Shown one piece after another: positions 34,270 through 42,900 of a stretch of 51,377 bases of DNA; the stretch's first letter is position 1, and every line of letters starts with the position of its first letter. The notes below the pieces were generated by a model. The model worked only from the letters and a program-made list of their open reading frames with translations, did not search any database and was not told the origin of the DNA. Source of the DNA: Bacteroidia bacterium. GTDB taxonomy: Bacteria; Bacteroidota; Bacteroidia; Bacteroidales; UBA932. Position numbers and translations under genes: made by a program. The DNA is taken from assembly GCA_030537315.1 (NCBI GenBank), contig JAUNNZ010000012.1, positions 1 to 51,377 of the forward strand, in the 5' to 3' direction.

Positions 34270-36852
34270 ATGTTCAGGAATTGTCTCACCGCTGCTTTCT
34301 GCGCGGCGATTATTTTGCTTTCATCAATTACAGCATCAGCAGTTGACCATAAGGGCATTGCTTCACCGAAGATTCAGGACGGCTGGTTCACCCTTATCGA
34401 GAATGGTGTCCCTACGCCTATCATCGTGGACGACAACGACCTTGAAGGGGTCAAGATTGCTTCCCGCACCCTGCGCGAGGACTTCGGCCGCATATGCGGA
34501 GCCACCCCGAACATCGGGGCCGAAGCGCAGTGGGAGCGAGCGATAATCATCGGCTCACCTGAAAGCAGAATAATCGGCCAGCTGGCAAAAGAAGGCAAAA
34601 TCGACGTCAGCTCCATCAAGGGCCAGTGGGAGACGTATATCATCACGGACGTGCAGAATCCGCTTCCAGGCATCAAGGATGCACTCGTGATCGCCGGCAG
34701 CGACAAGCGCGGCACAATCTACGGAATCTATGAGCTCTCCGAACTGATGGGAGTGTCACCATGGTACGACTGGGCCGATGTTCCGGTAGAGCACCATAAG
34801 GACATGTCCATCAAGCGCGGTTTCTGGACGGTCGGCGAGCCGGCCGTGAAATACCGCGGCATCTTCCTCAACGACGAAGCTCCCTGCCTCACCGGCTGGG
34901 TCAAGAACACCTATGGCACCGACTACGGCGGACACGATTTCTATGCAAGAGTTTTCGAACTTCTTCTCCGCCTGAGGGCGAATTTCATGTGGCCGGCAAT
35001 GTGGGGCTGGTCCTTCTATGCCGACGATCCTCTCAACAGCAAGACAGCCGATGATATGGGCATCGTGATGGGAACCTCGCATCACGAGCCTATGGCGCGC
35101 AACCACCAGGAGTGGGCGCGCAGGAAGGGCGCCGACGGCGCTTGGGACTACACCACCAACAAGAAGGTCCTCGACAAGTTCTTCACCGAAGGTATCGAGC
35201 GTTCGAAAGATAATGAGGATCTCATCACCATAGGTATGCGCGGCGACGGCGATACAGCTATGGGAGGGCGCGAAGGCCACGACGACGAGTATGTGCCTCG
35301 CGACGAGGAGAACAAGAAGATCCTCGAGAACATCATTGACAACCAGAGAAAGATTATAAAGAAGGTCACCAAAAAGAACCCTGCAGAGCGCCAGCAGGTT
35401 TGGGCTCTCTACAAGGAAGTCCAGAAATATTACGAAATCGGCCTGCGCGTGCCTGACGACGTCATCATCCTTCTCAGCGACGACAACTGGGGCGACGTGC
35501 GCAAGCTTCCGAACGCTGAAGAGCGCAAGCGCAAAGGCGGCTGGGGAATCTATTACCACGTAGATTACGTTGGCGCTCCGCGCAACTCGAAATGGCTGAA
35601 CATCACTCCTGTCCAGAATATGTGGGAGCAGCTCCAGCTGACTTACGCATATGGTGTTGACAAACTATGGGTGCTCAATGTCGGCGACCTCAAACCGATG
35701 GAATACCCTATCACGCTCTTCATCGACATGGCGCGCAACCCGCAGAGCTTCACGAACGAGAATCTTCTCGACCACACCCTCCAGTTCTGTGAACAGCAGT
35801 TCGGCGCCGACCAGGCCGCCGAAGCCGCGCGCATTCTGAACCTCTACAGCAAATACAACGGCCGCATAACCGCTGAGATGATGGACCACAGGACATACAA
35901 CCTGGAGAACGGCGAGTTCAAGAAGGTGTCCGACGAATACTGCAAGCTTGAAATGGAGGCTCTGCGCCAGTATATTTCACTCAAGCCGCAGTACCGTGAC
36001 GCCTACAGAGAACTTATCCTCTTCCCTGTCCAGGCCATGTGCAACATCTATGAGATGTACTACGCCCAGGCAATGAACCTGTACCTGTACGGTCGCGGTG
36101 ACGAAGCCGCAAACTTATGGGCCGACAAGGTTGAAGCATGTTTCAAGCGCGACGCGGAACTGATGGCTGAATACAACAATGACATCGCCCACGGCAAATG
36201 GAACGGAATGATGACTCAGAAGCATATCGGCTATTTCAGCTGGAACGACAACTTCCCTGCCGACCGCCTGCCTAGGATACAGCGAATCGAAAATCCGGCT
36301 TCCGGCGGCTTCAAGTTCGATGCAAGCAGCACCGGTTACACATCTATGGAAGCTGAGCATTTCTTCTCGGCAACAGCTGCTCCTAATACCGGCTGGACCG
36401 TCATCCCATATATGGGCCGCACCCTTAGCGGCGTCGCCCTTATGCCTTATACCGAGCCTGCCGAAGGTGCATCACTCACTTACAGGCTGCAGCTGCCTGC
36501 CGGCACAAATTCCGTCAAGGTACACGTCGCAGTCAAGTCAACACTCGCATTCAACGGCACCGGACACAGATATGAGGTGGCGTTCAACGGTCAGGAAGGC
36601 AGCACCGTATTCTTCAACGAGCGCCTTAACGAGGATCCCGCCAACATCTACACCGTTTACTATCCGACTGTAGCGACCCGCGTCAAGACAGACATCGTCG
36701 AGCTTCCTGTCAGCGTATCTGACGACGGTTGGGCTGAACTTACGATAAAGCCTCTCGACGCCGGAATAGTCTTCGAGAAGATAGTCGTCGACTACGGCGG
36801 ATACAAAGATTCGTTCCTGATGATGGATGAGACTCCTGTTCGGAAGAATTAG
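34270..36852 (+). CDS. Glycoside hydrolase family 115 (xylan alpha-glucuronidase type)
   Basis: An exported enzyme of 860 residues; the signal peptide ends near Ser-Ala-Val-Asp (about residue 25). GH115 enzymes remove glucuronic or 4-O-methylglucuronic acid from xylan side chains. Characteristic stretches are Lys-Arg-Gly-Thr-Ile-Tyr-Gly-Ile-Tyr-Glu-Leu-Ser, Trp-Pro-Ala-Met-Trp-Gly, Met-Gly-Thr-Ser-His-His-Glu-Pro-Met, Arg-Gly-Asp-Gly-Asp, and Leu-Asn-Val-Gly-Asp-Leu-Lys-Pro-Met-Glu. A C-terminal GH115_C-like beta domain starts near residue 690. The ATG at 34270 is preferred to a TTG two codons earlier. No SusC/D or other xylanase gene adjoins, so it is not in a classic polysaccharide locus here. 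Confidence 0.9.
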   Translation: MFRNCLTAAFCAAIILLSSITASAVDHKGIASPKIQDGWFTLIENGVPTPIIVDDNDLEGVKIASRTLREDFGRICGATPNIGAEAQWERAIIIGSPESRIIGQLAKEGKIDVSSIKGQWETYIITDVQNPLPGIKDALVIAGSDKRGTIYGIYELSELMGVSPWYDWADVPVEHHKDMSIKRGFWTVGEPAVKYRGIFLNDEAPCLTGWVKNTYGTDYGGHDFYARVFELLLRLRANFMWPAMWGWSFYADDPLNSKTADDMGIVMGTSHHEPMARNHQEWARRKGADGAWDYTTNKKVLDKFFTEGIERSKDNEDLITIGMRGDGDTAMGGREGHDDEYVPRDEENKKILENIIDNQRKIIKKVTKKNPAERQQVWALYKEVQKYYEIGLRVPDDVIILLSDDNWGDVRKLPNAEERKRKGGWGIYYHVDYVGAPRNSKWLNITPVQNMWEQLQLTYAYGVDKLWVLNVGDLKPMEYPITLFIDMARNPQSFTNENLLDHTLQFCEQQFGADQAAEAARILNLYSKYNGRITAEMMDHRTYNLENGEFKKVSDEYCKLEMEALRQYISLKPQYRDAYRELILFPVQAMCNIYEMYYAQAMNLYLYGRGDEAANLWADKVEACFKRDAELMAEYNNDIAHGKWNGMMTQKHIGYFSWNDNFPADRLPRIQRIENPASGGFKFDASSTGYTSMEAEHFFSATAAPNTGWTVIPYMGRTLSGVALMPYTEPAEGASLTYRLQLPAGTNSVKVHVAVKSTLAFNGTGHRYEVAFNGQEGSTVFFNERLNEDPANIYTVYYPTVATRVKTDIVELPVSVSDDGWAELTIKPLDAGIVFEKIVVDYGGYKDSFLMMDETPVRKN

Positions 36853-38027
36853 AAGTCGAATCTCAAACCCGCATCCAGATTAGCCATGAAAGGACGTTCC
36901 GTGCGGACGTTCTTCGGCTGGTTGTTGTGGAAATAGTAGCGGGCGCTCGGTTCCACGTAAAGACCGAGAACCGGTGAAAGCTTGAACTCAACGCCAAGAC
37001 CGGCTCCTGCCGACCACTGCACGCTGTTCACAGGGCTGCGGAATATGATGTCGGTGTCTGAGTAAAGCGTATATTTGTTGGATACGCAGAATTCAGCCTC
37101 GCCGCCGCCGAACACATAGAACTTTATGTTTTCACCGCCGATGATGTCGTAGTACGCATTGACCGGGATGCCGACATAGTGCATCTGATGATGAACGTTG
37201 CCCGTCTGGGAGAACTCTACGATACCTGCCGAAGACACTCTCTGGTATTCGCCTTCGAAGGTCCTTGAGAGGAGGGAGTAGCTGACGCCGGCACCGAGCG
37301 AGAGTTTCGGGGTGAGATAGAATCTTACGCCAAGTCCAAGGGAGAAAGGAATTCCGAATACCGATTCGCCAAGCTCGGTGATGCCGGTCTTCGGGACGGC
37401 TGTTCCACTTGACATACGGGCGGCGTTGGACTTGAACCTGATATCTGAATCATTGCCGCCGATCGCGCCCTGCGCATAAAGCGTACGGCTTGGATTGAAC
37501 TGCTGCAAGTCTTCGAATTCCATCTGTGCGAAAGCGTCCGGCTGACGTACGGGAGCGGAAGGGGCGGGAGCCGCCTTGTGCTCCTTTTCCACCACTGGGG
37601 CCGGTTCGTCCGCCTCAACGGCGGAAGGAGTCTCTTCCTCCTTCAGGGCTTCCTCAGTCTCTTCCACGACTGTCTCGGCCGGCTTGACCGCCTTGACCGA
37701 ATGGGCTACCCTGACATCGCTTTCTGGTTTGAGCACCACTAACTCAGGCTCGTCCAACACAGGAGAAGCCTGAGCCGTCGGTGCTTCGGTAATATTTATA
37801 TAGGTTGGAATTGGTTGTTCGGTTTCCTGCCTGCCGGTGAATACGAATACACCGAGGACGATGGCGGCGAAGGCGACGGCAACGCCGGCCCACTTCGCCC
37901 AAGCCCATGACTGGCCGGCGGCCGGAGCCGCGGCCGCATCAAGCCGGGATGCTATGTTACGCCATACGCGCCGGGATGGTTTTATCTCGGCATCGGCCAA
38001 CAACGCTTTTATTTTATCGTCCTGCAT
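36849..38027 (-). CDS. Anti-sigma-like / outer-membrane beta-barrel fusion protein
   Basis: A 392-residue protein with an unusual layout. Residues 1-40 are cytoplasmic and amphipathic, like the short anti-sigma heads found next to ECF factors. Residues 43-64 form one membrane span. Residues 65-165 are a Pro/Glu/Ala/Val-rich linker. Residues about 170-392 alternate as beta-strands of an OmpA/PorT-type barrel ending Leu-Arg-Phe-Asp-Phe, a BAM-type C-terminal signal. There is no cleavable signal peptide. The gene starts one base after the sigma-factor stop. A regulator tethered through both membranes is inferred; a periplasmic beta domain is the alternative. The stop overlaps the convergent GH115 stop by 4 bases (TTAG). 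Confidence 0.72.
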   Translation of the reverse strand: MQDDKIKALLADAEIKPSRRVWRNIASRLDAAAAPAAGQSWAWAKWAGVAVAFAAIVLGVFVFTGRQETEQPIPTYINITEAPTAQASPVLDEPELVVLKPESDVRVAHSVKAVKPAETVVEETEEALKEEETPSAVEADEPAPVVEKEHKAAPAPSAPVRQPDAFAQMEFEDLQQFNPSRTLYAQGAIGGNDSDIRFKSNAARMSSGTAVPKTGITELGESVFGIPFSLGLGVRFYLTPKLSLGAGVSYSLLSRTFEGEYQRVSSAGIVEFSQTGNVHHQMHYVGIPVNAYYDIIGGENIKFYVFGGGEAEFCVSNKYTLYSDTDIIFRSPVNSVQWSAGAGLGVEFKLSPVLGLYVEPSARYYFHNNQPKNVRTERPFMANLDAGLRFDF

Positions 38028-38028
38028 C

Positions 38029-38589
38029 TTAAAACTTTTCTTTTATCTTCGACTGCAACAGCACGCGCGCCCTTTGGAGCTGCGAGCGCGATGTCGTCTC
38101 CGAAATGCCAAGCTCCTCGCCAATCTCCTTGTGCGAGTAGCCTTCTATCACATACATGTTGAAAACGGTACGGAAGCCGGCGGGAAGCGCCGCTATCAGC
38201 TTAAGGAGATCCTTATAGCCGATTTTTTCGAACACAGTGGGATCGTCGCTGGTAATGCTTCTTGCCACGTCGATGTCCTCGCTGCCTTTCAGCGCGTCCT
38301 TCTTTCTGAGACTCATCAGTGCAGTGTTGACAAAGATCTTTCGGGCCCAGCCTTCGAAGGAACCTTCCCCGGAATAGCTGTCCAGCTTGGAGAAAAGGGT
38401 CACAAAACCGTCCTGAAGAATGTCCTGGGCAGCGTCGCTGTCTCCCATATACCGGAGACAAACGGCATACATTTTGCCGGAGAGCATATCATAGATGGCT
38501 TTTTGTGAGCGTCGGTCACCCGACTTCGCCCCCTCGATCCATTCTGTTTCCCGAGTCTTAAGATGCGGCTTATCTGCAAAAAGTTGCAT
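38029..38589 (-). CDS. ECF-type RNA polymerase sigma factor
   Basis: A 186-residue sigma-70-family factor of ECF size, with region 2 (about 20-95; Asp-Ala-Ala-Gln-Asp-Ile-Leu-Gln-Asp-Gly-Phe and Phe-Glu-Gly-Trp-Ala-Arg-Lys-Ile-Phe-Val-Asn) and region 4 (about 125-178; Glu-Gly-Tyr-Ser-His-Lys-Glu-Ile-Gly-Glu-Glu-Leu-Gly-Ile). The ATG at 38589 gives the normal N-terminus; the open frame to 38730 crosses the divergent gene's promoter and start. The gene downstream is the likely anti-sigma partner. A one-mismatch -7 box (TATTTTCG, 38620-38613) could serve it. Confidence 0.9.
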   Translation of the reverse strand: MQLFADKPHLKTRETEWIEGAKSGDRRSQKAIYDMLSGKMYAVCLRYMGDSDAAQDILQDGFVTLFSKLDSYSGEGSFEGWARKIFVNTALMSLRKKDALKGSEDIDVARSITSDDPTVFEKIGYKDLLKLIAALPAGFRTVFNMYVIEGYSHKEIGEELGISETTSRSQLQRARVLLQSKIKEKF

Positions 38590-38643
38590 CTTGAACTCGA
38601 AATTATTTAATGCGAAAATAGCCAAAAATTCTCGCAATTTCCA

Positions 38644-38651
38644 TATTTTTG
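38644..38651 (+). promoter_or_regulatory. -7 box of the TPR gene
   Basis: TATTTTTG ends 8 bases before the ATG at 38660. The predicted +1 is about 38655, giving a leader of about 5 nt. Confidence 0.45.
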
Positions 38652-38659
38652 TAAATGGT

Positions 38660-39895
38660 ATGAAGAGAGTACTGTCATTATTGTCCACATTGTTTCTGAC
38701 CGCCGGGGCGTTTGCCCAGACGGAGACCAATATGGTTGATGCGGCCCAGCTCTATGCCGACGGCAAGATCGAGGCGGCACTTTCCGCTTTCGAGCGGATT
38801 CACGCCAAAGACACCACCAACGACGCCGCCTGCTACTACCTCGGTCTCTGCGAATACTACACAGGCAAGACCGCACTCGCGGAAAAGCACTTTTCAGCGG
38901 CAGTCGCGCTTGACAGCACAAACAACTGGTATCTGAACACACTCGCCTCGTTCTACGGTGCGCAGGGACGCAGCCTTGAATCGGCAAGGCTCTGCGAAAT
39001 CCTGGTGGAACGCGAGCCGCAGTTCTACCGCAACCCATACACCCTCACGATGATTGGCGACGCCAAATACGCCAGCCAGCAGGATTCCCTCGCCCTCGAG
39101 TACTACCAGAAAGCACTCGACATCGACGAGAGCTACGCCCCTGCCGAAATCGGCAAGGCCGAAGTCCACCGTGTCCAGAAGAACTATCCGGGATATTTCC
39201 TTTCACTCGGCAAATTCATCGAAAACAAGCAGTTGAGCGGCACTCTGAAGAGCAACTATCTCAAGACCCTGCTGGAGAATATAGACGCACGTTTCTATTG
39301 GGTGTGGGGCGAACAGATCGGCAAGCTCGTCGACAGATGCCTTGAACTGCACCCGGATGACATGCAGTCCCTCTACAACAAGCTGAACATCTGTTTCATC
39401 AAGAATGACACCACTGCCTGGATGGGCTTATGTGAGAAGATGGTTCCATTGGCGAGGGCGCAGAAAGACACCACGAACCTGATTATGGCGTTGAGCGTAA
39501 TGGGTGACACCTACCACTCGATGGGGAACGCGAAGAAGGCCTACGCCACATATGAGGAAGCCCTGAAGATTGATCCGGACGCCGTAAGCATCCTCAACAA
39601 CTACGCCTATTTCCTCTGCGAGGAGGGGCGCCAGCTGAAAAAGGCCGAGAAAATGGCGCGGCACGTCATCGAGCTGGAGCCGGACAACGCCACCTATCTC
39701 GACACCTACGGATGGATCCTCTATCTTCTGAAGAAGCCTAAGGACGCCAAGCCGCACTTCAAGCGCGCCATGATATATGGAGGCAAGGAAAGCGACGTCA
39801 TACTTGAGCATTATTCAATCGTTCTCGACGCACTTGGGGAGAAGGACCTTGCCGCATATTATATGAGTCTCGCCGAGCAAAAGAAAAAGAAATGA
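38660..39895 (+). CDS. Exported tetratricopeptide-repeat protein
   Basis: A 411-residue protein from the ATG at 38660, with a signal peptide ending Ala-Gly-Ala-Phe-Ala-Gln (about residue 19). Most of the mature chain is TPR helices: typical Leu-Gly-Leu-Cys-Glu-Tyr-Tyr / Ala-Leu-Glu-Tyr-Tyr-Gln-Lys-Ala-Leu and a C-terminal set near 290-400 with Ala-Tyr-Ala-Thr-Tyr-Glu-Glu-Ala-Leu. It is likely a periplasmic scaffold. Its stop overlaps the EnvC-like start as ATGA, so the two are cotranscribed, suggesting that it assists septal or wall hydrolase control. Confidence 0.85.
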   Translation: MKRVLSLLSTLFLTAGAFAQTETNMVDAAQLYADGKIEAALSAFERIHAKDTTNDAACYYLGLCEYYTGKTALAEKHFSAAVALDSTNNWYLNTLASFYGAQGRSLESARLCEILVEREPQFYRNPYTLTMIGDAKYASQQDSLALEYYQKALDIDESYAPAEIGKAEVHRVQKNYPGYFLSLGKFIENKQLSGTLKSNYLKTLLENIDARFYWVWGEQIGKLVDRCLELHPDDMQSLYNKLNICFIKNDTTAWMGLCEKMVPLARAQKDTTNLIMALSVMGDTYHSMGNAKKAYATYEEALKIDPDAVSILNNYAYFLCEEGRQLKKAEKMARHVIELEPDNATYLDTYGWILYLLKKPKDAKPHFKRAMIYGGKESDVILEHYSIVLDALGEKDLAAYYMSLAEQKKKK

Positions 39896-41064
39896 AACGT
39901 TTCGCCATCATAATGCTCCTTGCAGCGCTCTGCGTCCCGTCGCTCCGGGCGCAGGATACTTCCGCCCAGGAGAGCAGGAAGGCGAAACTGGAACGCGAGA
40001 TAAAGATTCTCGAGCAGCAGCTGAAAGACAATTCCACAAAGAGTTCAAGCGCTCTCACGAAACTCAGCCTCACCAGGCAGAAGATTGACGCCAGAAAGTC
40101 GCTCATCAAGGAGAGCGACAGGGAGATCGCGGCATTCAACGACACGATAGTCAAATACCAGCGCGAAGTGAACCGCGTCCAGGCCCGCCTCGACACCATG
40201 ACGCTCTATTACAACAAACTCGTCAAGAGCGCCTACAAGAACCGGGATGCGCGGGTGTGGTATATGTACCTTCTCGCAAGCAAGAACCTCGGCCAGGCCG
40301 GAAAACGCTATAACTATCTGCGCAGCCTGTCATCGACGATGAACAGCCAGGCGGCCAAGATCAAGGAGACCAAGGCTGAACTTCAGGTGAAGATCGAAAA
40401 GGTCAAGGGGCTGCGCGCAGAAGCGAAAAAGCTGCGCGACAGCCGGAAGCTCGAGCTGGACAAGCTCGAGAAGGAGGAGAAGGACAGCAACACCCTGATC
40501 GCCCAGCTCAAGAAGGACAAGAACAAGTATCAGAAGGACCTGAACAAGAAGAAGGATCAAGTCAATGCCCTCAACAAGGAAATACAGAAGATCATCGCAC
40601 AGGCCATGAACGCCGGCAAGAAAAGCGGCGGCAAGAAAATCGACTACGTGCTGTCCGGTGAATTCGCATCCAACAAGGGGAAACTGCCTTGGCCGGCCGA
40701 AGGCCCGATAGCCGACCATTTCGGCCAGCACAGCCATCCTGTCTACAAGTCCGTCCAGCTGCCGTTCAACAACGGTGTCAACATATCCGTCAGCAAGGGC
40801 ACCAAGGTACAGGCCGTATTCGACGGCGAAGTCAAGAAAATAATAGTGATGCCGGGCTACAACAAATGCGTCCTTGTCCAGCACGGCGATTACTTCACTT
40901 TCTATTGCAAGCTCGGCAGTGTTTCAGTCAAGGCCGGGGACAAACTGAAAACCGGGCAGACCATCGGTGTCGTGGACACCATTGATGGTCAAACCCAGCT
41001 TCATTTCCAACTCTGGCAGGGACAGAAGCCCCAGAATCCGGAGAATTGGTTGAGACCTCGCTAG
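39892..41064 (+). CDS. envC: EnvC-like murein hydrolase activator (coiled coil plus degenerate LytM)
   Basis: A 390-residue exported protein: signal peptide (to about 19), two long coiled-coil stretches (about 22-120 and 150-235), and a C-terminal LytM/M23 domain (about 265-390). The catalytic zinc ligands of M23 are missing. The usual His-x-x-x-Asp position reads Asn-Asn-Gly-Val-Asn, the second His position is Cys/Lys in Phe-Tyr-Cys-Lys-Leu, and the last motif is Gln-Leu-His-Phe-Gln. As in E. coli EnvC, it should activate an amidase rather than cut peptidoglycan. Its stop lies in a CTAG shared with mdh. Confidence 0.88.
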   Translation: MKRFAIIMLLAALCVPSLRAQDTSAQESRKAKLEREIKILEQQLKDNSTKSSSALTKLSLTRQKIDARKSLIKESDREIAAFNDTIVKYQREVNRVQARLDTMTLYYNKLVKSAYKNRDARVWYMYLLASKNLGQAGKRYNYLRSLSSTMNSQAAKIKETKAELQVKIEKVKGLRAEAKKLRDSRKLELDKLEKEEKDSNTLIAQLKKDKNKYQKDLNKKKDQVNALNKEIQKIIAQAMNAGKKSGGKKIDYVLSGEFASNKGKLPWPAEGPIADHFGQHSHPVYKSVQLPFNNGVNISVSKGTKVQAVFDGEVKKIIVMPGYNKCVLVQHGDYFTFYCKLGSVSVKAGDKLKTGQTIGVVDTIDGQTQLHFQLWQGQKPQNPENWLRPR

Positions 41065-42053
41065 AGGTTAGGATTTTCTTTCTTCCAGTCAGCTACTGCA
41101 GGAACGATACCGAGGGAGATGATCTCCTCGCGCATCTTGATGAGGTGCTCATAAGATGCCTGGAGGTCGGCCATTTCCTCTGTAGTGCCCTGAGGGGCGG
41201 TGAAGTGTACGCCGTCAGCATCGATGACTGAAGGCATAGCCATAAAGACATTCTTGTATCCGCACTTTTCGCAGTTGACATAGCAGCCTGCAGGCCAGGT
41301 GAACTTCTCGCCACCCATTGCAGCCTCGATCATCTTGACAGCATTGTAGGCAGGGCTCTGGAATGAGCTGCGGCCGCGAAGCTTGATGATGTTCGATCCT
41401 CCCTGGATAGTATTGTGCTTGATCTCCGCCCATTTGTCAGCTGAAAGCTCGCACTCTGCGATTGGCTTGCCGTTGATGAGCGCCTTGCTTGCAAACACTG
41501 CCATTGCCTCACCGTGTCCGCCATAAGTGTAAGCGCCGGTGACGGTGCTCTGAGGAACGCCGAACTCCTGGGCAAGAGCCTCCTGGAGGCGGGTTGAATC
41601 GAGAGCGGCAAGGGATGTGAGCTGGTTAGGCTTCAGACCGGAGTGGATGAGAGCGGTGAGAGCGGTGACATCCGCAGGATTGAAGATAACGACAACGTGC
41701 TTTACGTCCGGGCAGTACTTCTTGATGAGGTCACCGAACTCAGCGGCGATCTGGCAGTTGCCCTTGAGAAGGTCTTCGCGTGTCATGCCCTCCTTGCGTG
41801 GAGCGCCACCGGAAGAGATGATGTACTTTGCATCCTTGAATGCGACCTCAGGGTCTACGGTCCAGGTGATGTTTGCACCCGGGAATGCGCAATGATACAT
41901 TTCTTCAGCAACACCGTGGACACCCGGCTCAAAGATATCATAGAGGCAGATGTTTGGGGTAAGCCCGAGCATAAGGGCTGTCTGCGCCATATTGGAACCG
42001 ATCATTCCGCCGGCACCGACGATAAGCAATTTTTCGTTAGAAAGGTATTTCAT
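41061..42053 (-). CDS. mdh: Malate dehydrogenase
   Basis: NAD-dependent interconversion of malate and oxaloacetate, 330 residues. The dinucleotide motif Gly-Ala-Gly-Gly-Met-Ile-Gly (13-19) and Asp39, selective for NAD, are present. Substrate arginines lie in Ala-Pro-Arg-Lys-Glu-Gly-Met-Thr-Arg (86, 92) and Leu-Asp-Ser-Thr-Arg-Leu (155), and the catalytic His180 is in Tyr-Gly-Gly-His-Gly. The paired arginines fit malate rather than lactate. Single gene with its own promoter; codon bias suggests strong expression. Confidence 0.94.
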   Translation of the reverse strand: MKYLSNEKLLIVGAGGMIGSNMAQTALMLGLTPNICLYDIFEPGVHGVAEEMYHCAFPGANITWTVDPEVAFKDAKYIISSGGAPRKEGMTREDLLKGNCQIAAEFGDLIKKYCPDVKHVVVIFNPADVTALTALIHSGLKPNQLTSLAALDSTRLQEALAQEFGVPQSTVTGAYTYGGHGEAMAVFASKALINGKPIAECELSADKWAEIKHNTIQGGSNIIKLRGRSSFQSPAYNAVKMIEAAMGGEKFTWPAGCYVNCEKCGYKNVFMAMPSVIDADGVHFTAPQGTTEEMADLQASYEHLIKMREEIISLGIVPAVADWKKENPNL

Positions 42054-42089
42054 TATTTAATAAGTTAGTTAGTCGTGGTTTACGGACTG

Positions 42090-42144
42090 CAAAGATAGCA
42101 ATTTCTTTCCACAATAGGTAAATAAAAAATAATCACTATCTTTG
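42090..42144. promoter_or_regulatory. Divergent promoters: mdh (-) and phosphopantetheinyl transferase (+)
   Basis: On the minus strand TATCTTTG (42097-42090) predicts +1 about 42086 and a 33-nt mdh leader. On the plus strand TATCTTTG (42137-42144) predicts +1 about 42148 and a 15-nt leader. Confidence 0.55.
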
Positions 42145-42162
42145 TGGTGTTGTAATCAATTT

Positions 42163-42810
42163 ATGGCACTTTATCTTTTAAAAGAACTTGACGACGACTA
42201 CCACTCGAAACTGGGAGTCTGGCAGGTATCGGAGACCGAAGCTGAGCTTCGCGCCCTATCGTCCATCCCTTCGGATGAACTTGAAGAAATCTCTTACATC
42301 AAAAGCGAATCGCTCCGCAAGCAGAAGCTTGCCGTAAGGGCGTTGCTTGACGCAATGTTCGAAGACAAGGTTTACCTCAGCCACCACGACAACGGCAAAC
42401 CTTACATCGAGAACTGCGCGACCAACATCAGCATCACGCATACCGACAAATACGTGGCCGTCCTGCTGAACGACACGGAGGAAGTCGGAGTGGACTGCGA
42501 GTCTCTGGACCGCGATTTCTCGGCCGTCGAGAAAAAGGCTCTCTCCGAAGAGGAGATTGACGACCTCGACGATGACAAGCGCAACGAGCAGCTCGCCATC
42601 TATTGGTGCGCGAAGGAAGCCGTTTACAAAAAGATGTCGCAATACAACGTGGATTTCGCGGAGCAGATTGAAATCGAGGACTTCCGTCCACGCGGAGAAG
42701 GCAAGCTTGATGCTGTTTTCACAGAAAAAGACGGATATGAGGAGAAAATCCATCTTCAATATATGACCTTTGACCGTCACGTCCTGGTCTGGGTTTCCAG
42801 CGAAGAATAA
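42163..42810 (+). CDS. 4'-phosphopantetheinyl transferase superfamily protein
   Basis: Transfers the phosphopantetheine arm of CoA to carrier proteins. The 215-residue Sfp-type protein has the metal motif Gly-Val-Asp-Cys-Glu (109-113) and the Trp-Cys-Ala-Lys-Glu-Ala motif (148-153). The N-terminal lobe (1-100) includes a Lys-Gln-Lys-Leu-Ala-Val-Arg region for CoA binding. The ATG at 42163 lies after the promoter; the longer frame from 42142 is rejected for that reason. The carrier protein is not in the window. Confidence 0.87.
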   Translation: MALYLLKELDDDYHSKLGVWQVSETEAELRALSSIPSDELEEISYIKSESLRKQKLAVRALLDAMFEDKVYLSHHDNGKPYIENCATNISITHTDKYVAVLLNDTEEVGVDCESLDRDFSAVEKKALSEEEIDDLDDDKRNEQLAIYWCAKEAVYKKMSQYNVDFAEQIEIEDFRPRGEGKLDAVFTEKDGYEEKIHLQYMTFDRHVLVWVSSEE

Positions 42811-42839
42811 AGAAAACGCTTTCTGATATAAAAAAAAGA

Positions 42840-42847
42840 TACCTTTG
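42840..42847 (+). promoter_or_regulatory. -7 box upstream of a hairpin leader
   Basis: TACCTTTG predicts +1 about 42851, four bases before a strong hairpin and T7 run. No clear TTG at -33. Confidence 0.45.
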
Positions 42848-42854
42848 TGGCGTA

Positions 42855-42900
42855 CCCCCTCGATTTTGTGGTGAAAAATTTCGAGGGGGCCGCTTTTTTT
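42855..42900 (+). terminator. Hairpin plus U7, terminator or leader element
   Basis: CCCCCTCGA (42855-42863) pairs with TCGAGGGGG (42881-42889) around a 17-base AT-rich loop, followed by CCGC and T7 ending directly at an ATG (42901). It can terminate the phosphopantetheinyl transferase transcript. Because a -7 box lies just before it, it may also define a small RNA of about 50 nt or the leader of the next gene. Confidence 0.7.

Noticed and set aside
34756-35559. Minus-strand ORF of 267 codons opposite GH115
   Set aside because: The antisense frame of a well-recognised enzyme; composition is typical of shadow frames.
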